Shown here in pieces: positions 1 through 21,002 of a stretch of DNA of 64,000 bases. Position 1 is the first letter of the stretch. Every line of letters starts with the position of its first letter. Under the pieces are notes generated by a model. The model was not told the origin of the DNA and searched no databases. It saw only the letters and a program-made list of their open reading frames with translations. The position numbers and the translations under genes were made by a program. The stretch comes from Porogramme epimiltina (taxonomy: Eukaryota; Basidiomycota; Agaricomycetes; Polyporales; Polyporaceae). The stretch spans positions 35,583-99,582 of the forward strand of contig FTLJ01000858.1 of assembly GCA_900155495.1 (NCBI GenBank), given 5' to 3'.

Positions 1-292
1 TCCCTTCAATTCCATGCCAGGCATGCCACGCCCTGGCGGCCGCAGCCCTGATCCAGGCTCAAGAGGGCCGAGGAAGCGCGCGCTCCGATGGGGTGGCGGA
101 GAGGCGAGAACGGAGGGCACACTCACCGGGCAGACCATCCTTGTCCTTCCCTGGGGGCAGCGAGGCCGTGCGCTTGCGTGTGAGGAGCTCAGGGAGCCTG
201 CTGTACCGCCTGCTGGCGGGCGAGTCGTAGTCTTGCTGGGAGGAGAAGCGGAAGGGGCGCACGATGGGGCTCGCGGCGCGGGAGGGGGCCAT
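1..292 (-). CDS. 5' end of an unrecognised gene, truncated by the window edge
   Basis: An ATG at 292 opens a basic, Ser/Pro/Arg-rich reading frame (begins MAPSRAASPIV) that runs to 127, where a consensus GTGAGT donor follows. Two in-frame acceptors, ending at 48 and at 33, lie 15 nt apart. After either one the frame stays open to the window edge and reads a Gly/Pro/Met-rich stretch. I do not recognise the protein; its low-complexity N-terminus suggests a disordered leader of a larger protein. The upstream ATG-containing frame could extend the start further 5', but that part is Pro/Arg low complexity and looks like 5' UTR. The call rests on the open frame plus splice signals only. Confidence 0.4.
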
Positions 293-2292
293 GGAGGACG
301 AGGCGGCAGACTGGGGGCGGTGAGGGTGGAGGAGGCCGAGGAGGGCGCAGGGAGGGCGAGAGAGGCATGGGGGGAGAGGGCAAGGAGAGGGAGTCTCGTC
401 AGCACTCGTGCTGTTCATCACGAAGCCGGTCTGATAGAAGTCTAAAGTTACTGACCTGCGCGAGCTGCACCTGGAGCATCGTCGCGCGTCCTCTGCGCCG
501 CTGACGGGCCTGCGCGCGTCGTGGGCGGGGGTGAGGACGGCGGGCGGGCGAGTGGGTGCGCGCCGCGGGAGCGGGAGCGGGAGGGGGTGCGAGGCTAGGG
601 CGGGTGTCCAGATGCGCCGTTGGGTCCTTGACGATCCCTCCGCCAGGCGTCTATTCAATTTGGTTGCCCCCGCCGCCCGAATCCGCGCTCCCGTCGCCCG
701 GGCCCCCCTTGGCCGTCGCGGAACGCCCCGCCCCGTGCCTGGCGTGCCTGCAATAATTAACGGCTAACACTCCTCGTCCACGCCCTCATAAGCCGTGTCC
801 GTCAGCCCGCGGACGAGCACAGTCCGCGGCTCGATTATTCATCGTACTATCATACAGCTAAACTCCGGTGCACATGTACGAGTACTTATGTTATGAGGAA
901 ATGAGGGGCCGGCCAACAAATATTGCTGATGGATGAGGTCTCCTCAGCTTCAATATAGCGCGATGGATCAAATATACTCACACTATGCGATAATTGGATT
1001 GCAGAAACAAGGCGTCCGCCCTATCAACGATCCCTGTCTTGATCTACTTGTCCGGGGCCGTTGTGGCACGAGAGGCTTGCATAAAGCCCTCGTCGTCGGC
1101 GGAAGAGACCTCCGTCCCCGCGCCCCAACCTCCAGGCCACCGCGTCCTGCTCATCTTCCGGACCGAGCGGGACACGCGCAACTAACGCCGTATGGCCCGT
1201 CGCGAGGGCCGGGTCGCCGGCGCACGTTTCCACAGCGTCGAGCGTACCCGACACGACGCCGTGGGAGTGCCTGATGGTCGTCCGAAGGATGCAGAGGTAA
1301 CCTTCGCGGGGTCCCCGGCGTTGGGGGAAGAGGCTTCTAAGAACGTGTCAAATAGGAACACGTTAGTAGCCGACGAGACAAAGCGGATGCCGGAATTGGC
1401 GGCTAGGCTTCTCGTACTTGACGACCTTCTCAAATCTTGTGGACTATGAGGAAGTTCGGCACCAGAAAGACAATCGTCATTCGGGGCCATGAGATTGATG
1501 CTCAATTCAAGGATCCTAAGCGAAATGGGTAGTTGAGGGCCACTTTGTTTAGTCAGGAGGACTGCAGGTGATGCATAGAGGAGAGTCTAAGGCCAAACAC
1601 CTATATTGTGGATCTAAAGCGCGAAGTAGAGCCTACGCATAGGATTTTCCTCTGGACAGGGCGGGTGGTAATGGTTTCCGACGCAGAGCTTAGTGATAGG
1701 GGCTCCACTGGAGGTTCGGCATGGAGAGACATCACGGGTGAGCCGGAAAGTTAGGTGGTCGTCATTTTCCATGCTTGTAGGCTTGAGAGACGGGATGCTC
1801 AATGTCGGCGTGTGTCCATGAGGAAGTTGCGTGCTCGCGGAGAGCTCTAAGTCTGAAGGAAGGAACCTTGAATTGGCACGCTGCCACATGCAGGTGTCTC
1901 CTGTAGATTAAGTTGCGTTTTGATGAGTAGCTGGAAGCTATCCCTTTGATTTCAACCTCATCATGACACTCACTGGGCAGTGAACCTTATCGGCAGGTAT
2001 ATTGAAAACTCTGCTGCACCGGAGGGCGGTAATAGGAGGTGGTCTTGGCCGGACGTAGACGCTGTGGCCATGTTGGGGTCCAGCATGTCGGAGATCAAAA
2101 AATAGACATTTAAGTGCTGTAGCACCACGGGGCTTCGTAGGGTGGCCAACAAACCGCTACAGCGCTCACGCAGAAGCTCACTAGAGAGGGTACAAGAGAT
2201 AGCATCATCAGAGACGTGCAGAACATGGAGAAGCATTACAAGCGAGCAATACAAGTATACTATAATACACCGAAACCCAAGAGCGATAACTC
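293..2292. other. 2 kb gap with no supportable gene
   Basis: Between the 5' end of the edge gene and the 3' end of PRP8. Reading frames on both strands, for example 1182-1505, are short, lack splice-linked partners and resemble no family I know. The left 400 nt is GC-rich and probably promoter/5' UTR of the edge gene. An 8-bp perfect hairpin lies at 807-829. From 1500 to 2290 the composition is closer to average, and part of it should be the 3' UTR of PRP8. Confidence 0.5.
807..829. repeat. Perfect 8-bp inverted repeat, 7-nt loop
   Basis: CCGCGGAC and GTCCGCGG are perfect inverted copies separated by GAGCACA. The arms contain CGG/CCG triplets of the kind bound by Zn2Cys6 regulators, and the site is about 515 nt upstream of the edge gene's ATG. 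A regulatory role is inference only. Confidence 0.3.
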
Positions 2293-10566
<8,274 letters not shown>

Positions 10567-10979
10567 CGTCGACGACGAGGATGAGAGACAAGGTTGGGAG
10601 CCCATTCACTGAGAGCCCCTCGTCACGCTTGACGCGCGTTTGTCACGTGAGCCTTTTCAATTTCAACTACAAATTTCAAGCTCCGAAAGTACTTACTCAC
10701 CAGGCTACGATCAAGGAGAACCTGACTCGGGCCCTTGGTGCACGGTCCCGCACTCGTCGCAGGCAAAAAATACCATACAATACCGCTCGGTTTCATCACA
10801 AGGTATGGGAAAGGAACGTTTAATTGTCCAGATGTATGCATAAGTTACTAGCTAGGTCACCCCGTGTATTAGTGGCGTGTACTACTAAGTCGATATCCGA
10901 ATGAGGGGTGTGGCGGACGAAGAGGTCTACCGTCTGAGTAGGAATACATATGGGGGAACGTGAAGAAGTGATGGTATAA
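10567..10979. other. PRP8 promoter / PLD 3' flank
   Basis: 413 nt between two minus-strand genes. It must hold the PLD 3' UTR and the PRP8 promoter and 5' UTR. Short frames on both strands look incidental. I see no RNA gene or repeat. Confidence 0.5.
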
Positions 10980-13900
10980 TCAGTCGTATATGGGCAGTGG
11001 GAGTAATCTATAGTAAACCGGTCAGAACCTAGGAGCAATTGATAGTAGAGTGTCACTAACCGGTCGGATGGGAACAGGAAATTGTTCGAGACGTCCTCCC
11101 CTTCGAGGAACCGAGTGGGATATATAACTAATTACTCGTTAGTACGCACCCAAAGTAGCGGATATCGTAGTACGTACCAAGGTGTCCGCGTAGCTCGTGT
11201 AGAAGACTCTCCATCTCCTCTCTCTCAGCTTGGTCAAATGGCTTGGGTCCTTTGGCGGGAGGCCGCTTGTCCTTCTGACCAGACGGGGGGGTAGGGCTAT
11301 CGGGTAGAGGAGTGTGCATGTTGCGTGAACCGTCATCGTCGGCATGTTCACGGGCCAGGGCATCCTGCGAGGCATTCGCGGTGGGTTCAGCGGCCTTGGC
11401 CTGTCCGGGAGCGTCGTGGTCGGCAGCCTCTGAGGGCATACGGGCGAGAGGGGGGTCGGAGGGGTCATTTTCCTTGAGCTATACAGGATATGAGCGTGTA
11501 GTCCGGCATTACGGGGGACGGAGTGACGCACCGGTTTGTTGAGTCGCTCATGGTGGACGACGAATTCTTTGTACTGCTTCCAAGTTGTTACTAGGTCGTC
11601 CGGAATAGCGTGAAATACCTTGCGATAAATCTCCGTCTGTACGATGAACCTGAGTATCACTGAGTGAGATTATAGCTGAGCACATACGTTGTGGACGGCG
11701 CAGGAGACCCAGACGTTTTTCCAGAACGCGTCCGAGATCGGATCTTCGAAACCATAAGGGTCGACGTGTGGCGTTGGCGTAGGGAGTTGCCATTGTTTGT
11801 TTCCTAGTTTCGCCGCCAGATGTTTCCGCAGTGTCGCACGAACTTCAGGGGCCTTCTCCTCCTCCTCATTTGCGTCAATCTTGCCCGAGCGTGCGTGCGG
11901 GGGTTGGTCATCGTGTTGAGGGTCGATGGACGCGTCGGCGGGAGCACCATAGAGTTCACCGTTCGTAGTCCGTGCTTGGGAAGGTTCGTGCTGCCTGGCA
12001 GAGTTATTCTGCTCAACATGACCGTTTGCAGAGGACTGGCCGCCCTTCGAGTGCCCGCTGGGTACAGTACTCTCGTCTCCGTGGGCATCTTGGTTCTGAT
12101 TGGGTAGATTGCCGTCCCGCTGACCGGTCGAATCATCGTCTTCCTCCGAAACTTCAAGAATAGGAGAATCAGCAGTGGGTTCCTGAGATCGCTGTTCGCT
12201 GACGAGCTTCTCCTCTAGTGTAGGGATCACGGAGCTGGGGAAGCCTGGCACTTTCTCTCCTGAGTACGAGTACATTTGTCGCTCCTCGTTGAGATACTCG
12301 TCACCGGCGGAGGCGTCGATACCGTGAGACTTGATCCCGGCCTTTCGAAGGAACTTCGCAGCCTTGGTCGAACCAATCTCACCAGTAGCGTGTATAGCTG
12401 CCAGACGTTACATGAATATCGGGATAGTTATAACGATATGGCGATACGCCTAAGGCATGTACACACCTTGTTTCATTCCATCTGCCGTGTCACGCGCTAA
12501 GTTGTGTGCGGGTGACTCCCGCTTACGCCGAATATGGGTCACTCCTTCATCGCCGTACCGTTGTTCATCTTCAGGATCCCATGGTTCTTGCTCGTGGGGT
12601 TCTGATGTAGGCTCCGCAGCCATCAAGTCCTCTTCGTAAAGACTATCCACATCGACACCGAGGTGTTCGCGCATGAGTCGAACACGCAGCGTGTGCGCAA
12701 ATCGCCCGACTTTGAATGGCCTTCCGGCCATCGTACTAGATCGAAGTGTATCAGACATAGCCTCCTATTCACTGAGCTATTTGTCCACTCACCAGTCGAC
12801 CATGTCGGTGTCGCGGATGACTGCAGCAATCTCAGAATCACGATCGCCTCGTTGGGAGCGTTCGTTGATATTTGCACTGCCGATAATAGCAAGACGGTCA
12901 TCAACAATACAGACCTGGTCAATGAGGTGAGCATAGTTTCAGTAGCCAACCGACCGTAGCATACCTTGCCGTGAATGTATACCTGCTCCGTAGTGAGAAC
13001 CTCTCCACGAAGCTTCCCCCAGTTACGCAGGGAGAACACAGTGATGTAGTCGTCGGGCTATGTTCGGTCTTAGAAAGTAATAACATGTTGATACTCTGGG
13101 ACAAAAACGTACGTCAATGCCCTCTTTCCGCAACCGAGCGAAGATGGAGTTCGGCCCTCGGCAGATCGTCCTATTCTGGCACTCGATGATGATACGGATC
13201 TGGACGTGCTGGTTAGAGAGAAGACATGATAATCCCACTGGCCACACTGACTGCACTAGCATCACCATGATCCACTGGGAAGGAAAAGCCAGGTAGCAGA
13301 GGTATGACAATGCAGCACTTCCACGGGGTACGCTCCCGATGTGCACGGAAAATTCGTTGGACGATTGCGTCACCGATGCGGTTCTCAATCTTGACCTCAT
13401 TCACTACGGTCCTATTGATCGGTCAATACGCTGTGGGATAGACATCAAAGAAAACTCACGATGTAATGAAGAACTGATTCTCGATGTACACGAAGTGCTC
13501 CGAAAGTTGGATGGCTGAAGAGATGGATGAGGATCAAATGTCGGTACCGGTCGTTCATGCTATTCACCTTTGAGGTATGCGTTCTGGATGGAATGCTCTA
13601 CTCTATCGGGAGTACCTAGTGACCACGGTCCGGCAGATCGGCATATCTGGAGCTCGCACGTCCCAGTAAGCCCCATGTCCGCCAATTCCCCTGGTTTGAA
13701 CTCTGGAGGGGGCAATAGGAATGGCATTGTACGCGAGTGGTTCTAGAAGTAGCATTGGAGTCAGAAGTGCGACTACGTTTGACGAATTAGACTTACCTTT
13801 ATTCGCAATAGGTGGTTCCACCTACGATGTTAGGGTTAGCTAAAAGCAGAAAGAGTTAGAACGACAACCCAACCTTTGAACAAAGTGCCGAGCAAGGTCT

Positions 13901-16900
13901 CGAGCGGGCTGACCAACAACTTGCATGGATACATCATGCCTGACAAAACGGTTTCCGTTAACGCCAAACGCAGCATGAGAACTTATGGACATACCAAGGC
14001 ATTCGCGCGACCTTCGATCGATCGTACATGTCCTCATGGGGCTTGCTTAATGCATGGAAGTCGCTTATGCGAGGATTGCTGTAGTCTTTACCAGGCCAGA
14101 TCTGCTCGCCGTCCGGATCCGGATCGTCGACGAGTACATGCTGAGGAGTATCCCACCTAGGGACAACGTCAGTGTTGTGGAATAAGCCATACAAACCCGA
14201 CATACCGCCCGAAACAGTGATCTAGACCACCCATAAATGCGATAGCTTGATCAATAACACAAAGCTTCTCGTGCTAAATCAAGCCACGTTAGTGATTCGG
14301 ACAGGCATTAGGTTACAGAGTCCATACGTGAGCCCAATAGAATGTGCCGGTCTGGAAATGCGACGGCGATCGCTGCACCATAATGTTCGGATGCAACGAA
14401 GATAGACGCTGCTTTGCGTAGCTAACATACGACATCAATCATGCGTTTCATGGTTGCCAGCGTGTTTAACTTACTTGCTGTCTGTTGGTGTCGTTCGACT
14501 TGACACCTCCTGGCTGTAAGGGCATAATAAGTACACGAAAGATGGCGCCTTCGCGGAGACGTACTAGAGAATGACGTAGATCTTGACACCCTCATTCGCC
14601 TTTTTCTCCAGCAAGCGATCGAGGCGATACCTGTCCTTGCCAGGCCTGCGCATAAGTAGCTCTTTATAATAACAATGTGAGCACGCGCGACTGTCGGAAA
14701 CTATAGGGCAACCTACCAGGCGAAAGCCACCAATCGTGTATCTGAATCGTTTCGCGCGCAAGCAAGATAGCTCGGGACAGATTCCAGAAGTAATCTCGCT
14801 GAAACTTCCAGTCAGTCATCGACCTCGATACTAGATAGAAAAGCCGCCTTACACCATCAACCAGCCATTGCGCGGCGACATTCAACCGGATAGGAGCAAA
14901 ACTGTCGAACCGGTTCTTGCCTGTGTAGTGGCTCTCTCGGGCAACCCGCTCGAGCGCCGCGATCCATTGCAGCATCTGCCGCTCGTTCTTTGCGTGGAGC
15001 TTGAGGCGTGTCTGTGAGTTCACAACATAAAACACGTGCTTCGAGACATCCTTCGATCCCCGTTTCTTGTGTTGCGTGCCCGGCTTCCCCTGGGTCCGGT
15101 CATGTTCATGATCGTGCTCGTGTTGATCAAGTGGGTTTGTGTTCGTTGACGGATCGAGCATGGGGGTGAGAGGGCGTGAGGGCGGGCCGGAAACGCTGCT
15201 CGCGGACTCGATGCTCCCCCCTGTATCATTTGAATGTCGGTGTCCACTACGCGAGCCGTCGGCAGTGAGGTTGTTCACAGAGGAGCTGATGCGGCCATTC
15301 TGTACACGATGCTTCTTCGGAGACCCGCCAACTTGGAAAGCTCTGGAGATCGAGCTCTTGATGGAGCCGACCGTCGATGCGAGACGCTTGCGGGGCGGTG
15401 GTGGCAGTTGCAGCGTCTCCGGCTTGGGAGCTTCACGCCTCCTCTCGGCTGCTTCAGGCGACTCATTCTGCTCCTCGTCATCCTGCCCTTCAAGCTGGTG
15501 AAGGAGATTAAGGCCTTGACGATAATAACGTGTAGGACGTTCGATGGCGAAGTCTTGATCGATAAGGAAAACGTCCCAGACTGTGAGCTACAGCCCAAAC
15601 GTCAGTACGTGTGCATACACCGAGATGTGTTAAGCCGCACCTCGCCCATCTCCTCCATCGCAACTAGATAACTCTCTCGCACAGCGCACCAACGTTGCTT
15701 CTTCTTCTCGCGCCACCCCGCGGAACGGCGGCCGAAGGAGGATTTAGGTGTGACCCCCTCCAGGTACAACAATCCTGCCTTATACTGGGCACCTCCAGAT
15801 TGCGCGAGCGCGACCGTCAACGCACCGAATTCCAGGAATCCAGCCAGTCGGTTTACAGAGGGGTGGAACATCTAAACGGCGTCAGTGACGACGATAAACA
15901 CCGGAATGGGTAAAACATACAACGGCGCGAATGAGGCCTATCAAATAGTTCTCCAGGGTTTCACGCTGCATGCGGGCGAACTCGGCGGGCTTCAGGTCGT
16001 CGTTTCGCTCCTTCAACCATTTGAAATACGGAAGACCTACGAGTACTCGAGGCGTCAGCGACCAGAACAGAATGCTGGAAAGACCGCACGCACTTGTGAT
16101 AGGGAACTCGGGTAGCTTGTCGAGGTTGCGGTTGTACGCATTGGAAAGCGTGTAATGACCATGCAAGGAGAGGAACTCGCGGAGCTGACGATATACCACC
16201 CATCGCACCGCGCCATTTGCGTATTCGCACTCAATACGGAAGACGGCCTTGTTTCCATGCATTGGATGTAAACTGTCACTGACGCGGATGCGCAGCCGAT
16301 GGAATAGCGCAGGAACCCTACGGTGTCCCTTCTCGTCGCGTTCGACCCATAAGCGCATCATGAGTGTGGCCAAGCCGCCTGATATGAGCTCGTCGGTGAT
16401 GTTGACGTTCGCGGGAGTAACCACGGACGGTTGGGGTTGAGTCTTCGCTTGACCGGCGATGTGAGGGAGTAGAGAGCGCAGTCGACCCCATTTGGGAGTT
16501 AACGGGGAGCGACTTTCACTTTGCATTTGAGGCATGGAACGGGCTTGACGTAGGCGAGAGGGGACAGCGGTGCCCGAAGCCTCTCTTGAAGGCCCCGCCA
16601 AGGCTTCCCCTTCCGTGTCTTGGTGTCCTCCATCGGTACGTGCCCCCTGAGAAGAGCCTGACAGTGGTAACTCCTCACGGCTGCCTCTGGGAGACTCAGT
16701 AATCCATCGCATGGGGTTCCAGGGTGCCTCGTGGAAGTAGCTGTCGCGTCGTTTATGCTTGCGCTCCGCAATAGACCTCTCGCGCAGACGCTGCTCAGGA
16801 TCCTCGTACTCCAATGCTCCTCGGAATGGTGAAGTTGCCGGGGGGAAGTCGAACGCCCTGTCAGGGTCCTCATCGATGTGAGACTCCATTTGGCTTCCTT

Positions 16901-17731
16901 GCCTAGACGGCGTTGGGGAGAAGCCGTGGCCTTGTGCGCTGGAGAGAGAGTAGTTATAGGAGATGGACCGGGGAGGGCCACTTCTCTGCTGAGGTGTCCC
17001 GGGTGCGGGGGAGCGGTATGTAGATACAGAAAGGCCGCGACGCGGTCGCCTCAGGTCGTCGGAAGCGTAGCCGGGGAAGGAGAGTCTAGAGTTGGGTGAC
17101 GGGGGAGAAGCATCGCCGTGCCCAATCTCAAACTTCTTCTGTTCATAGGCTTCATACGAGCTCGTCAAGGAGAAACAAGTGTATACACACCTCTCGCCGT
17201 TTCCCTGCACTCTTGCCATCCTGCCCACCAACATGATGCCCTTCTCCTGACTCCTCGTTACGAGCGAAATGAATAACTTCTGAGACATTCTGTAGGTAAC
17301 AAATATATTTGTCAGTACATTGGTATATGCCTTGTGATGGAGACTCTGAGTTTTCGTAATGGGAAGCACTGTGAATGCATGGGCTTCTGCAGACAGCAAA
17401 AGGTTGCCCCACGATAAATCTGTTGAGGTAGGCATCCTCTCGTTCGCTAACAAGCCGTCCCTGGGAAGAGTCCACTGCAAAATAGCCATGTCTCATCGGG
17501 ATACCCCAAGGGAGCCGCGGCCTTGCATGTCCACATGGTCTCACCGCTAGCCACGGCTTCACCCCGGTCCGAGATAGTAGGACTTCGACGCAGACTCACC
17601 GCAGGCGATTTGGCAAGTGGGGGAGTGGATGGGTGCTCCTCGCTTTCTACGTGCTGGTCGTGTTGGTGATCATGAACGGCATGCTTCACGATATCAAAGA
17701 GGTGTTCGGGAGGCCTAGCGACGGACGCCAT
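10980..17731 (-). CDS. Phospholipase D (PX-PH-HKD type, Spo14/PLD1 family)
   Basis: Hydrolyses phosphatidylcholine to phosphatidic acid and choline at membranes. Start ATG at 17731, with N-terminal residues [21 protein letters not shown]. After a long Ser/Pro-rich region comes a PX domain (about 16.3-15.9 kb), then a PH domain (15.7-14.9 kb, ending in the [18 protein letters not shown] helix). The catalytic half starts with [14 protein letters not shown] motif 1 is HEKLCVID at 14273-14250. HKD motif 2 is HGKVCIVD at 12973-12900, split by an intron (12964-12915) right after the lysine, and is followed by [11 protein letters not shown]. Both catalytic H, K and D are present. I place the C-terminus through a 53-nt intron (11060-11008) and a 28-nt last exon that ends LLPLPIYD, a PLD1-like hydrophobic tail. 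N-terminal exon borders near 17.5-17.6 kb are uncertain. Confidence 0.92.
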
Positions 17732-18292
17732 GAGCTATTAGAGGGTATAGTTAGATAGAAGATATCATCAGACGGCGGGTGTCGATGACAGAGCAAGAGG
17801 ACGGGCGGAAGAGGGCACAGTACCAAAGGCTCTCAATTGGATTTGCACCCAAGCCGAAGCCCAGCTGAGATCCTTATGACGTAGCTCACAAGCGCCCATT
17901 GCAAGAGCCTGGAGACTGGGCTCTTGGCATCTGCTCTCGGGGCACACTCCGAGGCCCTCGCCACACTACTTACACCACGTCCTTCTGGGCCTTCTTACCC
18001 GGTACTTAGTCGTCAATCCAATTAGGTAAATAGTTGCTTGTTGTTCAATGTTGAACCCCACATGTGATTATAAGCGCCAGTGGCAAGAATCAGACGCGTC
18101 GGTGGCTGACGTCTTCGTAAGTTGCTTCAGCACCGCCTACAGGTAAGTAATATGCTACAGAGCCCGACTGTATGGCGGTGACCTGTATTCCGTGCTGTCG
18201 CTGTTGTTCTTCCCTATACGCCTCTTCACACCGGAACTGTTCAACAGCAGGCCTCCCTCAACCCCACAGTATAGACGACCATAAGCCCCAGA
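17732..18292. other. Divergent promoter, PLD / PHD-finger gene
   Basis: 561 nt between two divergent start codons. No gene, repeat or RNA is evident. It should contain both core promoters. Confidence 0.5.
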
Positions 18293-19887
18293 ATGGCTCC
18301 TTCTCACATTGTGCAGGCACCAAAAGCACCATGCCATCGATGTCATGGGGTCAATGACACGCCTAAAGCGTTTCTAATGGAATGCGCAAAGTGCGGGCGC
18401 GCTTGGCATCATAGTACGTCTGGCCTGAGCCCGTATTATTTGCCACAAGTCATATTCATCTAGCTAACCGGCGACCACTCTAGCCTGCCACATCCCGCCG
18501 ATCAGTGAGAAGGAGGTCATGGATAGAATGGACGCAGATAAGTTGGGGAAACGTAATGCAGGCTTGTTAGCCTGGGAGTGCCGGCCATGCTCTAAGAAGC
18601 CAAGAATCGACAGCCCGTCTAACAGCTTGACGCACTCCGGCCTGGTTAACGATTTGAGTGCGTCAACAGCAACAAGGACCACTTCCGGACCCCAAATCCC
18701 TGCCCCTCGTGCGCCAGGCGTACCCGCAGCTAGCACTTCCGATGCAATCATTATATCCGATGACGACGATGCTGCACCAGCTCAACCCAATACCGGAGCA
18801 CCCGTAGTACCGCCAACAACGTCTGGCACCCACATGGGAGTTAGACTCGGTACACCTACCAGATTATCCGTCGATTCCGCGGAGTCACAACCCTCTCAAA
18901 CGGGTCCGCAAAATCGCATTACGGATCATTATATGGAGGGACGTTCCCATTCTCATGTAGTGTCTAAAGTGAGTACAATCCATACGCACGCTCCTCTGAG
19001 ACTTACACAACCTGTCTCAGAAACATGTTTTACCCCCTCGCCCGCGAGAAACTATGTCGGTCGCCCACGCTCACGAGGACTTTCATAGGCAGAACAGGCA
19101 GAAAGCACCACCGCCACAGACCCCAGTGGCCCCCTCTGCCGCTCGCATGGGGTCTTTCGCCTCTCGAGCTTTACACACAAATGCTTCATCAAGCGCCAAA
19201 GTTCTAGTACCCCCTCCGACCATTCAACCTATTCCTGACGCCCCCGTAGCCACGATAACTGCCAGTGACATCCGCGCTCTTATTACACGCATGCGTGAAC
19301 AAGGCCAACTTGCTCCTCCGCCGGTCGTCGACTACGCTCGCACGATCTACAGCGCTCGCCAACGTAGACCAAACGATATCAATGCCCACAACTCACTAGT
19401 TCCATCTAGAAGTCAAGATAAGGGCAAGGCGCGAGCTCAACCATTCGATGACCGTCGACACTCGGGACGCTCATCGTCTCGGGACGCGGCCGATGCCGCA
19501 CGAAAGCTCAACGAATTCCCTGGATCAGACGACGATGCGGAGGCGGAGAGAGGCGGCGGTCAAACGCTTTCTACGGAAGACGAGGACGAGCACAACATCG
19601 ACGACATGTACGGTAGCGTTCCACCGCAGCACCTAGATGTCATTCCCCAGCAGGCCGAGCTGGCCGTGACGGCGCGGCTCCTGTGGATGAACCACGAGCG
19701 AAGAAGCGCGGACGATGTTATGGACGACCTGGGTCTCATCCTTGAGAAGAAGGCCCGGATAGAAGCTCAACGCGATATGGAGGAAGGTATTCAGCCGCGT
19801 CGCCTACGTAAATCGGCCGCACATCGGTTGGTGGGGAAGCGCTTGAAGCAGAAGCAGGATGCAGTCTTGAACTTTTGTAGAATGTAG
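18293..19887 (+). CDS. PHD-finger protein with acidic SUMO-interacting-like motif
   Basis: Probably a chromatin reader. Three exons join cleanly: 18293-18413, 18484-18968 and 19021-19887 (introns of 70 and 52 nt). The first two form a C4HC3 zinc finger: CHRC, then MECAKCGRAWHH, then TCHIPPIS across the splice, then AWECRPC about 35 residues later. The aromatic residue before the last Cys pair is the usual Trp. Downstream is a disordered Pro/Ser/Thr-rich region with IIISDDDD, which resembles a SUMO-interacting motif with an acidic tail. The C-terminal third is charged and predicted helical, with many Arg, Glu and Asp, and ends in a basic segment (RRLRKSAAHRLVGKRLKQKQ). No catalytic domain is visible. 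The partner histone mark is unknown. Confidence 0.85.
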
Positions 19888-20158
19888 TGTTTGGTGAATA
19901 GCGTAGACATTAAATGCGTGCCCTCGTACTGATTACACTCAGGATTCCTTGTGCAGATAGTAGATCATGTGTAGTTACTGAATCGACCTTCCATTCCGTA
20001 ACGCAGTTTGCGATATCGAGGTGATGTCATCGCAGAAAAAGGGCGCCCGAAGGATTTTCTCTCCCCACTGCTCCCGGTCACGCTCCGTCTCCCTTGCCCT
20101 TTTTCACTGCCTTTTGGTTCCTACCAATCTACCGCTTCTCGCGCCTCCTGCTTCGACC

Positions 20159-21002
20159 ATGGCAACCGGCGACCCCAATAATGTCCCCAGCTGGCTGCCC
20201 CCGGCTCGTAAGGCCCCAGAACACCTCAACAACTCCGGACTGCGGATCGAGTACGCAGAAGGGAAGGGGCGTGGTGTCTACGGTGAGATCTTCCTTCACA
20301 CGCATATAACCCTTCTAAATTGACCCAAGGATAAACGGATGGCTCTCAGCATGCCGCGAGATCCCAGCACAAACCCTTGTCGAAGTTAGCCCTGTGCTGT
20401 TGTTCACCGCTGCGGAGTATGAGGCCCACGGGAAGCACACGGTCCTCGACCACTACACATTTGTATGGAGAGATGGACGTATGGCACTCGCATTGGGACT
20501 AGGTGCGTATTCTTCTCTGTTAGCGTGTGACACCTACTTACAGCTTGCCCTAGGATCATTATTCAATCATTCACAGAAGCCGAACGTCTCCTACACGATC
20601 GACCCATGCACGGAATCAATACGCTATGTGACCTCTAGGCAGATCATGCCTGACGAAGAAATGTGCATATTCTATGGTCACAAGCTATGGTTCGATCCCG
20701 TAGATGCCGCTGATAATGTTCTCGTGGAACCAAAGGAAGAGCAAGACGATGGCTGGGGTGGCTTGACAGGTGTCGAAGACCAGGATATCAAGTCAGAAGG
20801 CGCGCTCACCGTCCTCGATGCTTTCTCGGACGGCGATCCAAACGAAGTGATCCCTGAAGAGCAGCTGCCATTCAAGAGAATCAGATTGACACCAGACGAA
20901 GAGGAGGAGGAGGATATGGATGCCGTTCGGAGAGGTGAGCACTTCCAGAGTCTTGTCTCGGTGAAGCCTTCATGGAGGATTTCGCAGAGGACGCATGGGT
21001 AG
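20159..21002 (+). CDS. SET-domain protein, possibly the N-terminal half of a SET-TAD3 fusion
   Basis: A predicted lysine methyltransferase of the short, uninterrupted SET type. Exons 20159-20282, 20350-20502 and from 20554 onward join in phase. Start MATGDPNNVP; the SET N-half reads KGRGVYACREIPAQTLVEVSP (two pieces across a splice), then DGRMALALGLGSLFNHSQKPN, which is split by an intron inside GLG. NHSxxPN is the signature SAM-binding motif. The catalytic-side motif is PDEEMCIFYG. After the domain comes an acidic tail (DEEEEEDMDAV). Read straight through, the frame stops at 21002, 31 nt inside the TAD3 frame. An in-frame ATG at 20024 would add an Arg/Ser/Leu-rich leader. No post-SET cysteine cluster is visible. 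The substrate (histone or other) cannot be told. Confidence 0.82.

Noticed and set aside
1182..1505. Minus-strand frame of 107 residues
   Set aside because: No splice partners, no family resemblance, no conserved motif.
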